Shown piece after piece: positions 1 to 6,085 of a stretch of DNA of 9,177 bases. Source of the DNA: Candidatus Kuenenbacteria bacterium (lineage in GTDB: Bacteria; Patescibacteriota; Patescibacteriia; UBA2591; PGYQ01); assembly GCA_016209005.1 (NCBI GenBank), contig JACQWZ010000079.1, positions 1 to 9,177 on the forward strand, written 5' to 3'. Every line of letters begins with the position of its first letter. Position 1 is the stretch's first letter. Made by a program: the position numbers and the translations under genes. The notes below the pieces were generated by a model. It was not told the DNA's origin. It saw only the letters and a program-made list of their open reading frames with translations, and ran no database searches.

Positions 1-15
1 GTAAGTTTAATTTTT

Positions 16-60
16 GTAGACATAAATTTTTGTTAAAAATTAAAATTATTTTATATCTAC
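16..60. repeat. Imperfect inverted repeat at the left edge
   Basis: GTAGACATAAA at 16-26 pairs with TTTATATCTAC at 50-60 with one mismatch, around a 23-nt A+T-only loop. It could be the terminator of a gene lying left of the window, or a remnant of a palindromic repeat. It has no G+C-rich stem and no clean T-tract, so the function is undecided. Confidence 0.3.
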
Positions 61-111
61 ATTTTAACATAAAAAATTAACATAGAAAAGGGAAATCTAA
101 AACGAAACCAG

Positions 112-117
112 TATAAT
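112..117 (+). promoter_or_regulatory. Possible -10 box for the ATPase gene
   Basis: A perfect TATAAT lies 15 bases before the ATG at 133. No convincing -35 box is present 17 bases upstream, where the sequence is AGGGAA. In DNA this A+T-rich a TATAAT can arise by chance. If used, the leader would be only about 10 nt and would have no Shine-Dalgarno site. Confidence 0.3.
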
Positions 118-132
118 TATTATAAAAAAATT

Positions 133-1521
133 ATGCAATTTATTAACCGTGACATTGAATTAAAATCGTTAAATAAAAAGTGGCAAGAAAAAAAACCGCA
201 TTTTTTTATTATTTATGGAAAACGGCGAGTAGGCAAAACAGAACTAATAAAGCAATTTTTAGAGAGCAAAGATAGCATCTATTTTTTAGCCGATAAACGG
301 AACGAAAAAGAATAATTACGAGAATTAGGCAGGCTATTTGGAAAAAAGTTTAAAAATGAAGCTTTAACGCGAGACGGTTTTAGTGAATGGATAGATGTTT
401 TTGAATTTATTAAAAAAAATATCAATAAACGTTTTATTTTTGCCATTGATGAATACCCTTATTTAGTGGAAGGCAATAATGCTGTTAGTTCAATATTTCA
501 AAAAGGATGGGATCAATATTTAAAAAATACGAAAATTTTTTTAATTCTTTCCGGTTCAAGTATGGCTATGATGGAGTCCGAGGCTCTGCTTTATAAATCT
601 CCTCTTTATGGTCGACGCACTGGTCAATTATTACTTAAATCGATGCAATTTAAAGACGCCCATAAGTTTTTTCCAAAAAAGTCATTTTCTGAATTTTTAG
701 AAATTTTTGCCATTGCTGGCGGCACCCCAGCCTATCTAGTTGAAATTGACGCGAATAAAAGTTTGATGGAAAATATAAAAACTAAAGTTTTTCCGCCAAC
801 TGAATATCTTCATAATGAAATTGAATTTATTCTTAAAGAAGAATTAAGGGAGCCTAAAAATTATTTAGCAATTTTGCGAGCAATATCATGGGGTAAACGC
901 AAGCTAGGGGAAATTATTAATTATACTGGACTAGAAAAAAATATTATTGCCAAATATTTAATTATTTTAGATCGTTTACAGATTGTAGAGCGGGAGGTGC
1001 CTGTCACAGATGAAAATCCCGACAAGGGTCGCAAGGGGCTTTATCAAATTAACGATAATTTTGTAAGATTTTGGTTCCAATATATTTATCCCTACAAAAG
1101 CGATTTGGAAATCGGTCGTTATGGCGAAGTTTTGCGGAAGTATAATAAGAGCTTCCAAATATTAACATCCGTTGCCTATAAACAAGCTTGTCGCCAATTA
1201 TTGCCTGATATTTTATTTAAACATAGCCGTTTAGAAAAAGTTGGCAAGTGGTGGGATCGGAATGAAGAGATCGACATAGTTGGCATTAATGAAGAAACCA
1301 AAGAAATTTTTTTTGGTGAATGTAAGTGGTCAAATAAATTGGTCGGCGTTAATATTTATGAAAATTTAAAACGCAAGGCAAAGTTGGTGGATTGGTATAA
1401 GGATAAACGGAAAGAAAATTTTATTTTGTTTAGCAAAGTAGGGTTTACAGAGGGTATGGTAAAGATAGCAAATAAGGAAAATGTATTTTTAGTAAAAAAA
1501 AATATACTTGATAAATTTTAA
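133..1521 (+). pseudogene. AAA ATPase with C-terminal DUF234 nuclease-like domain, broken by one in-frame TAA
   Basis: Reading from ATG 133 gives a 462-residue archaeal-type ATPase (ATPase_2 plus DUF234 architecture), interrupted only by TAA at codon 61 (313-315). Visible motifs are Walker A GKRRVGKT (29-36), Walker B with D106-E107 (FAIDEYPYL), a sensor-like ILSGSS stretch, then a winged-helix-like middle region and a C-terminal PD-(D/E)xK pattern (E379-I-D381, then E396-C-K398-W). Family proteins bind ATP; their cellular role is poorly known, and some are thought to be selfish or defence-related. Codons 62-462 are clean, so the stop is recent or a sequencing error. Family members commonly read EKEQLRELG here, so one CAA-to-TAA change explains it. 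A GTG at 466 is an internal Val downstream of Walker B, not a natural start. As read, no full ATPase can be made. Confidence 0.85.
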
Positions 1522-1578
1522 AAATTTGATATTCTCTTAAGAAATAAGTAATCCATAATAAGTAATTAGTAAATAGAA

Positions 1579-2406
1579 GTGTCAAAAAGTGTTTATTTAG
1601 AAAGTAAATTAAGCCATTTAATTAAATTTCCTATGCAAATAATTAAACAAGAAAAATTTAACAAAAAAATATTAGAAGTTTTTGATTATGAATTTGAAGT
1701 TCAAGAAGAAGGATTATATATTATTGAAATTTCAGCGCGAGCAAGAAGTCAGAAACAAATAGGATTAAATAAAACAGACGATGATGATTTAAGAATAGAA
1801 ATAGATGGTCGAAAGTTTTCTAAGTTAGACAAAAAAGAGGGATATTTTAATTCGCCAGCTTCTTTTTCCGGCGGAAAACTTCATAATCTTAAGAAAATAA
1901 TTTATTTTTTAATTTATTTTTCCAAAAGTAAACATTTTATAAAATTTATTCCTGACAAAAATCCTTTTTTAGAAGAGATGTCAATAAAATTAACAGGTGA
2001 CAAAATTTCTGACATTAATTTAGATATTAACCAACAAGCAGAAGATGGGGATAGAAGACCATGGACAACTTTTATTTTAGTTAATCTGCCTTTAAAATCT
2101 TTGTGCGTTGAAGCGACAACAAAATGGAGATTAAAAGATAGCGATGATTTAAAATTGATTATTAATAATAAAATTCAAGAAAACAAACTCTCTCTTTTTC
2201 ATAAAAACTGGCTATGGGCTGGATCAATTTTTAAGAAACTTTTTCAGAATGAAACTCAAAGCAAAACAATAAAAATAGACCTCCAATTAGGATTGCATTA
2301 TATTGAATTTTGGGCTGATAAGATGCCAGTTTTATATAAAATAAATTTAGATTTTGGCTCACCTACTCAAGAGAAGCTAAAATTTGGGTTGGGGTTAGTG
2401 TATTAA
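1579..2406 (+). CDS. N-terminal domain of a split cell-wall hydrolase-type protein
   Basis: This is a 275-aa open frame from GTG 1579; the TAA at 1570-1572 blocks any upstream in-frame start. It has no signal peptide, and the only hydrophobic stretch (KKIIYFLIYF, about residue 105) is short and probably a beta strand. Alternating strand patterns (EEGLYIIEIS, DLRIEID, HFIKFIPD, HYIEFWADKMP) suggest two beta-sandwich modules of carbohydrate- or wall-binding type; this assignment is inference. After LDFGSPTQ (near 2350-2370) the frame runs into a nonsense tail and stops, while the adjacent reading frame takes up a SleB-like hydrolase domain. The piece is therefore most likely the 5' half of a broken gene running to 2732. 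Its last ten or so codons are probably out of frame relative to the ancestral protein. Whether the truncated product is made is unknown. Confidence 0.6.
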   Translation: MSKSVYLESKLSHLIKFPMQIIKQEKFNKKILEVFDYEFEVQEEGLYIIEISARARSQKQIGLNKTDDDDLRIEIDGRKFSKLDKKEGYFNSPASFSGGKLHNLKKIIYFLIYFSKSKHFIKFIPDKNPFLEEMSIKLTGDKISDINLDINQQAEDGDRRPWTTFILVNLPLKSLCVEATTKWRLKDSDDLKLIINNKIQENKLSLFHKNWLWAGSIFKKLFQNETQSKTIKIDLQLGLHYIEFWADKMPVLYKINLDFGSPTQEKLKFGLGLVY

Positions 2407-2732
2407 ATAGAATTAAAAACAAAACTTGGCCTGACACTGTTCATAAAGTGATTTTACAGCCCAGTCAATTTGATCCATTTAAATCAAATGACTCAAATTT
2501 TTATAAAATTATTAATCCTTTACAAAATACTAGTCAGTCTCGTTTAGAGGTTTGGCGCGAATCTTATGAAATAGCTAATAGTTTATTGTCTGGCAAAATA
2601 TTAAATCCAACCACAGCCACTCATTTTCATGGACGTGGCGTATCAAAAGACTGGTTTATAAATAATGTGGTGCCTAATGGCAAGTTTCTTAAACAAATAG
2701 ACGACACTTATTTTTATTGGAGTCCTAATTAA
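2340..2732 (+). pseudogene. SleB-like cell-wall hydrolase domain, 3' fragment lacking its catalytic Glu segment
   Basis: The frame opens after a TAA at 2337-2339 and has no good start of its own; the GTG at 2448 is an internal Val. From about 2367 it reads SREAKIWVGVSVLNRIKNK, then TWPDTVHKVILQPSQFDPF, a helix ending in LLSGK, PTTATHFHGRGVS, and a terminal IDDTYFYW. This order (hhhVLNR, W.dTV..VI...QF, A.hfh...s..W, I....FY) matches the Hydrolase_2/SleB family of spore-cortex-lytic-type lytic transglycosylases. In that family the catalytic Glu sits in a short (A/G)EAR-like motif just before the VLNR helix. Here that stretch is absent in all three + frames, so deletion plus frameshift joined the N-terminal domain to the tail. 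The domain is very probably inactive. It ends one base before the ATG of the next gene. Confidence 0.65.
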
Positions 2733-2733
2733 T

Positions 2734-3327
2734 ATGCTAAAAGAAGTATACAAAAAAAACAGTTTTTATTGGATTATAATAAGCTTAATAATTTTCTTTA
2801 TTTTTTTATTTATTATCCTAAATTTTATAAAAGACCAAAATGTTGATAGAAGATTATTGAGACAGCAAGAACAAAAAATTGCAGATGTTGCTATTGCAGA
2901 TCAGCGCCCAGCAGTTACGAGCAATGAGGATTTTACTGGCGAAAAAACACACTTTACATTTTCACCTAATAAACAGTATATTGCTTTTGTTCAAAATGTA
3001 TTTGAAGAATATGGAAGTGATTGGGATAAATATTGGGCTTTAAAATTATTTAATCCAGAGAATATCACCGAGAAAATACTACTGGTTGATGATGTTAAAA
3101 TGTCTTCATATGAATGGCTTAATAACAAAACCATTCGAATCTATCATAATTCAGGTACTGGGATTAGAAGTTTTAAGGATGTGGATATTGATGTTATAGA
3201 ACCAATATTTTATAAAAATTATAAATATATTGATAATAATTCTTTTTGGCAAATAGATAAAGATTATGTTATGAAAGTTCGTGAAGGTCAAGAAGCCAAA
3301 GAGAATTATATTAAGCTTACTCAATAA
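2734..3327 (+). CDS. Membrane-anchored extracytoplasmic protein of unknown function, truncated at the C-terminus
   Basis: This 197-aa frame starts at ATG 2734, one base after the preceding stop, which suggests co-transcription. Residues 1-8 are basic (KEVYKK), and 11-32 form a strong membrane span (FYWIIISLIIFFIFLFIILNFI). The rest is polar and presumably outside the cell membrane, anchored as a type II single-pass protein. FTFSPNKQYIAFVQN (about 74-88) followed by ALKLFNP and SSYEWLNNKTIRIYH resembles blades of TolB/WD40-like beta-propeller repeats, with S.P..qyIaf and a W in the following strand. One or two blades would be too few for a closed propeller. The protein family is not recognised. 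The stop at 3325 seems premature, because coherent protein sequence continues in other frames to 3453. Confidence 0.6.
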   Translation: MLKEVYKKNSFYWIIISLIIFFIFLFIILNFIKDQNVDRRLLRQQEQKIADVAIADQRPAVTSNEDFTGEKTHFTFSPNKQYIAFVQNVFEEYGSDWDKYWALKLFNPENITEKILLVDDVKMSSYEWLNNKTIRIYHNSGTGIRSFKDVDIDVIEPIFYKNYKYIDNNSFWQIDKDYVMKVREGQEAKENYIKLTQ

Positions 3328-3453
3328 AGATTTACATTATATAAATTGGGTCGCAATCTAGGAGAGGGACGATGAAAATCGCGTAATAATCTATATACCT
3401 ATAAAATGAACATTGAAACAGGAAAGCGAGAGTCAGAATATTTTGTCTATTAA
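3323..3453 (+). pseudogene. Decayed 3' tail of the membrane-anchored protein
   Basis: From 3323 the +2 frame reads NKDLHYINWVAI, hits TAG at 3359, then continues ERDDENRVIIYIP up to about 3407. The original frame then resumes as MNIETGKRESEYFVY and ends at TAA 3451-3453. Together these read like the missing last blade of the preceding protein, requiring two frameshifts and one nonsense change. This is a reading by eye; a homologue of about 240 residues ending in a similar EYFVY would confirm it. Confidence 0.5.
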
Positions 3454-3692
3454 AATTTATACGTTTTTAAAATTGTGTTATAATAAATAATAGACTTATT
3501 GTGAAATTAAAAAATTTTGTAGCAGAACCGAAAGGAATTATTTAATAATTTTGGGATTTTAATATAACTATTGTTAAATAAATCAACTGTGAATTATGTT
3601 CGTGGACTTGAACATTCAACAAGTTCGTATATATAATAACCTATAAATTAAATTTATAAACAACAATGACTATGCTAATACTTTGGAATTAA
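3454..3692. other. Gap before the endonuclease gene, no long gene
   Basis: This stretch holds the promoter candidate above, a perfect 8-bp-arm palindrome at 3642-3658 (TATAAATT-A-AATTTATA), a GTTCGT direct repeat (3598-3603 and 3623-3628) around a weak ACTTG/CAAGT dyad, and a 14-codon GTG frame at 3501-3545 with no recognisable product. The palindrome ends 8 bases before ATG 3666, a position that would suit an operator or a leader hairpin. No C-protein gene for R-M control is visible. Confidence 0.4.
3476..3484 (+). promoter_or_regulatory. Extended -10 promoter candidate ahead of the restriction-modification genes
   Basis: TGTTATAAT is a perfect TATAAT preceded by the TGn extension, which can replace a poor -35 box; no TTGACA-like element lies 17 bases upstream. 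It sits in the gap between the decayed membrane-protein gene and the restriction endonuclease gene, where a promoter for the R-M pair would be expected. The predicted leader to the endonuclease region is about 170-200 nt. Confidence 0.4.
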
Positions 3693-4214
3693 AATCAAGA
3701 AAAAGATTTCTTTATAAAATCGCTTGAGTTCGCTACTCCAGAACAACTTTTCTATGTAACAAAAGACAAAAAATATTTGGCCTATTGGCCAAAAAATTAT
3801 GACGGTATAAAGACAACTTTACAAAGTCGAAATTCACTCATTGGTTCTTATACAGAAAAATGGGTCACAGACTTATTTTCCGAAATAGCAAAAGCTGTTG
3901 GCGGTTATTCTATTCAAGGAGTTATCTCCGAAGAAATAGGATTAACAAATCAATCACCGGCTGATGTTGCAATTTGTAAAACAAAAGACGTTATCCAAAA
4001 ACCGCAAAATATTTTAATGATTATTGAAGTTAAAATGTCGGTAGTATGGAATTGGGAATTTATTTCAAAGAATAAAGATTTAGTATGTATTGGTGACTAC
4101 AAAACTCATCAAGGTAATCCCGGACTTTTACGGTCAGACACGATGTTAAAAGCTATTGGCAAAAGTATTAATATTCGCGTTTCTAGTTTTTCCGCTTCGA
4201 AAATTCCAATTATT

Positions 4215-4330
4215 CAGGAGTTACGCATTATTAATGTGCATTTGGCTAATATTAGCTAAAAATGAAAAATTAACAAAAATTCAATTTTCGCTAACTTTAG
4301 CCATTTTTTGATTAAACTGCGTAAGTCCTG
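4215..4330. mobile_element. MITE-like palindromic element, copy 1 (116 bp)
   Basis: Ends are CAGGAGTTACGCA and TGCGTAAGTCCTG, 13-bp terminal inverted repeats with one mismatch. Internally, TGGCTAATATTAGC pairs with GCTAACTTTAGCCA (12 of 14), so the whole unit can fold as one long hairpin. It encodes no protein of useful length. Left flank ...TTATT and the right flank of the whole array TTATT... look like a 5-bp target duplication. It contributes the residues QELRIINVHLANIS and a stop to the interrupted endonuclease frame. Confidence 0.8.
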
Positions 4331-4342
4331 ATTATTATTATT

Positions 4343-4384
4343 CAGGAGTTACGCACTATTAATGTGCATTTGGCTAAAGTCCTG
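4343..4384. mobile_element. Internally deleted element, copy 2 (42 bp)
   Basis: This copy keeps the first 35 bases of the element (CAGGAGTTACGCAC through TGGCTAA) fused to the final AGTCCTG, so 74 bases of the interior are missing. It is flanked on both sides by the 12-bp spacer (ATT)4. Bases 4331-4377 repeat exactly at 4385-4431, which points to slippage or template switching rather than a separate transposition. Confidence 0.75.
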
Positions 4385-4396
4385 ATTATTATTATT

Positions 4397-4512
4397 CAGG
4401 AGTTACGCACTATTAATGTGCATTTGGCTAATATTAGCTAAAAATGAAAAATTAACAAAAATTCAATTTTCGCTAACTTTAGCCATTTTTTAATTAAACT
4501 GCGTAAGTCCTG
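4397..4512. mobile_element. MITE-like palindromic element, copy 3 (116 bp)
   Basis: This copy has the same length and orientation as copy 1 and differs from it at about two positions (CACTATT for CATTATT near the left end, TTTTTTAATT for TTTTTTGATT near the right end). It ends in TGCGTAAGTCCTG and is followed at once by TTATTGGC, where the endonuclease frame resumes. The near identity to copy 1 implies a recent duplication. Confidence 0.8.
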
Positions 4513-4853
4513 TTATTGGCAATACACCCATAACTAAAAGTTATTCTGAAAAGGTTGACCACTTAAAGAGAAATGGAATTATCCAAAGTTTTTGGTCAAT
4601 AAATCCGAACCCTCTAGACAATAATAGCGAAAACATAAAATCTACACCATATAAAGGATTCTACAGGTTTGACGACTATGAAGAATTAAAACAAAATACC
4701 CTTAATCTTTTGAAAGAAGAAAGAGAGTTTTTCTATAGTATGCAAACACGAGGAAGATTAGGAGAACTTATTGAGATAGCAAACAAAGAGACTACTTACG
4801 AGACAAAAGCACTAAAATTTTTAAAACTTTTACGGCAATCAAAAAAATAAATT

Positions 4854-5780
4854 ATGGGAACACAAAATTTTTACAACAAAAGAAAAAACGGAACGCAAAC
4901 CAGCGCTTTCGGTGCGCCGGGTCGAATTAACCATGACTCATCAAAATTTTATAACAGCAAGCTTTATGAAGGATTAAATAATGGAAAAGATATTGAGTAT
5001 ATTGAGAATCCGATTGACCAACGAAATATAAACAAAGTTTTTTATAAAAGTAGTGAAGCTATGTCAGAACTTCCGGATAATAGCGTTCATTTAATGGTCA
5101 CTTCACCGCCTTATAATGTCGGTAAAGTATACGATGACAATTTATCTCTTAAAGAATATAGAGAATTATTAAAACGAATATTCAAAGAAACATATAGGGT
5201 TTTAGTGCCCGGAGGTAGAGCTTGTATAAATATTGCTAATTTAGGCAGAAAGCCTTATCTACCACTTCATAGTTATATCATTGAAGATATGCATGATATT
5301 GGTTTTTTGATGAGAGGCGAATTACTTTGGGATAAAGGAAGCAGTGCAAGCTCTTCAACAACTTGGGGAACTTATCTAAAAGCAAATAACCCAGTATTAC
5401 GAGATGTTCATGAATATATTCTTGTTTTTTGTAAAGATACTTTTACTCGTGCAAATCTAGACAAAAGAAAAAGCACTATTTCAAAAGAAGAATTTCTAGA
5501 ATTTACTAAAAGTGTTTGGAAATTTTCAGCGGAGCGGGCTTCAAAGGTAGGACACCCTGCACCCTTCCCAGTAGAATTGCCGTATTGTTTAATCCAACTT
5601 TATACATTTGAAGATGATGTTATTCTTGATCCTTTTGTTGGTAGTGGGACTGCTTGTGTCGCGGCGCTAAAAACCAATAGGAAATATGTTGCTTATGATA
5701 TTAATAAGGCTTATTGCGATTTAGCAGAACGAAGGATAAAACAATTTTTACAAGAACAAATCACCTTGTTTAACAAATAA
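4854..5780 (+). CDS. Site-specific DNA methyltransferase, beta class (N4-cytosine or N6-adenine)
   Basis: This intact 308-aa enzyme transfers a methyl group from S-adenosylmethionine to an exocyclic amino group in its DNA site. Motif IV TSPPY (residues 83-87) comes first, then a long variable region, GHPAPFPVELP (motif X-like, about 235-245), then motif I DPFVGSGT (259-266) and YVAYDIN (acidic Asp282). The order IV, recognition region, X, I defines the beta class. SPPY is more typical of N4-cytosine enzymes, but N6-adenine cannot be excluded. ATG 4854 starts 3 bases after the endonuclease stop, the usual tight R-M arrangement. The partner is disrupted, so this now acts as a solitary methyltransferase unless another nuclease of the same specificity exists elsewhere. 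The first 50 residues are polar and low in motifs. Confidence 0.88.
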   Translation: MGTQNFYNKRKNGTQTSAFGAPGRINHDSSKFYNSKLYEGLNNGKDIEYIENPIDQRNINKVFYKSSEAMSELPDNSVHLMVTSPPYNVGKVYDDNLSLKEYRELLKRIFKETYRVLVPGGRACINIANLGRKPYLPLHSYIIEDMHDIGFLMRGELLWDKGSSASSSTTWGTYLKANNPVLRDVHEYILVFCKDTFTRANLDKRKSTISKEEFLEFTKSVWKFSAERASKVGHPAPFPVELPYCLIQLYTFEDDVILDPFVGSGTACVAALKTNRKYVAYDINKAYCDLAERRIKQFLQEQITLFNK

Positions 5781-5806
5781 TTATGGATAAAGATATTTAA
5801 TTATAA

Positions 5807-5983
5807 TTGGACAGAGCAAAAGAGTTATTACAAGATTTGGGAAAAGCCTGTAATGATGACTTGCTAGCAAAAAATGTTTCTGGAGAGACAAGAAATTTAT
5901 CACAAGAAGTTCTCGCAAAGCTCGGACATCAGATATACGCATACATTGTACAAAGTTTAATTTTTAAAAAGCTCAAAATGTAA
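5807..5983 (+). CDS. Small ORF or gene remnant after the methyltransferase
   Basis: This is a 58-codon frame from TTG 5807 to TAA 5981, bounded upstream by TAA 5804. The product is helical and amphipathic (DRAKELLQDLGKACNDDLL..., SQEVLAKLGHQIYAYIVQS, ending IFKKLKM). A five-codon ATG frame (MDKDI, 5783-5800) just before it may be the original start in another frame, so this could be the remains of a larger or frameshifted gene. No family is recognised, and whether it is translated is open. Confidence 0.35.
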   Translation: MDRAKELLQDLGKACNDDLLAKNVSGETRNLSQEVLAKLGHQIYAYIVQSLIFKKLKM

Positions 5984-6017
5984 AATATTTTTTCTTTGTA
6001 ATATGATGCAAATTTTA

Positions 6018-6078
6018 TTTTTTTATTTATTTTTTTATTTATTTTAAAGCTAAGAAGCTAAGAAGCTAAAAAGCTAAT
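6018..6078. repeat. Low-complexity and short tandem repeats just before recA
   Basis: TTTTTTTATTTA occurs twice in tandem (6018-6041), then AAGCTAAG, AAGCTAAG, AAGCTAAA and AAGCTAAT run head to tail (6047-6078), ending 7 bases before the recA ATG. The octamer array occupies the ribosome-binding region, and no Shine-Dalgarno sequence is present. Copy-number change here would alter the recA leader length. Confidence 0.75.
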
Positions 6079-6085
6079 TTATTTT

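Larger units (their letters stand above)
3693..4850 (+). pseudogene. Type II restriction endonuclease, disrupted by a palindromic-element array
   Basis: Before the insertion, the frame reads KDFFIKSLEFATPEQLFYVTKDKKYLAYW, then SLIGSYTEKW, and a PD-(D/E)xK core: SPADVAI (Asp about 3963) followed 21 residues later by IIEVK (about 4026-4034). After the insertion the same frame resumes at 4518 with GNTPITKSY and runs to TAA 4848-4850. Removing 4215-4512 plus one 5-bp duplicate (TTATT) restores ...KIPII-GNTPI... without a frame change. The ancestral enzyme was about 285 residues. The stop that now truncates it (TAA 4257-4259) lies inside the element. The 5' end is also uncertain: no ATG is open to this frame, ATG 3666 is followed by TAA 3690, and TTG 3777 is too far in. 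The methyltransferase starts 3 bases downstream. The cleavage site cannot be told from sequence. Confidence 0.75.

Noticed and set aside
304..324. Stop-codon reassignment (TAA as Gln, or UGA as Gly)
   Set aside because: Intact genes in the window terminate with TAA (recA, nusB, methyltransferase) and TGA (rnc) at the expected family lengths, so standard decoding explains everything except single lesions.
976..1158. A 60-aa minus-strand ORF
   Set aside because: It lies wholly inside the ATPase gene on the opposite strand, has no recognisable motif, and is a shadow of the real frame.
466..1521. A separate 351-aa gene starting at GTG 466
   Set aside because: The GTG is a Val codon just after Walker B in the same frame as the ATG at 133. 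The product would lack Walker A, so this is the downstream part of one interrupted gene.
2448..2732. A separate 94-aa gene starting at GTG 2448
   Set aside because: The frame upstream of this GTG encodes conserved hydrolase sequence (VLNRIKNKTWPDTVHK), so the GTG is an internal Val.
4331..4396. CRISPR-like array (repeats with 12-bp spacers)
   Set aside because: The spacers are identical (ATT)4 tracts, the repeats have transposon-type inverted ends and different lengths, and no cas gene is present.
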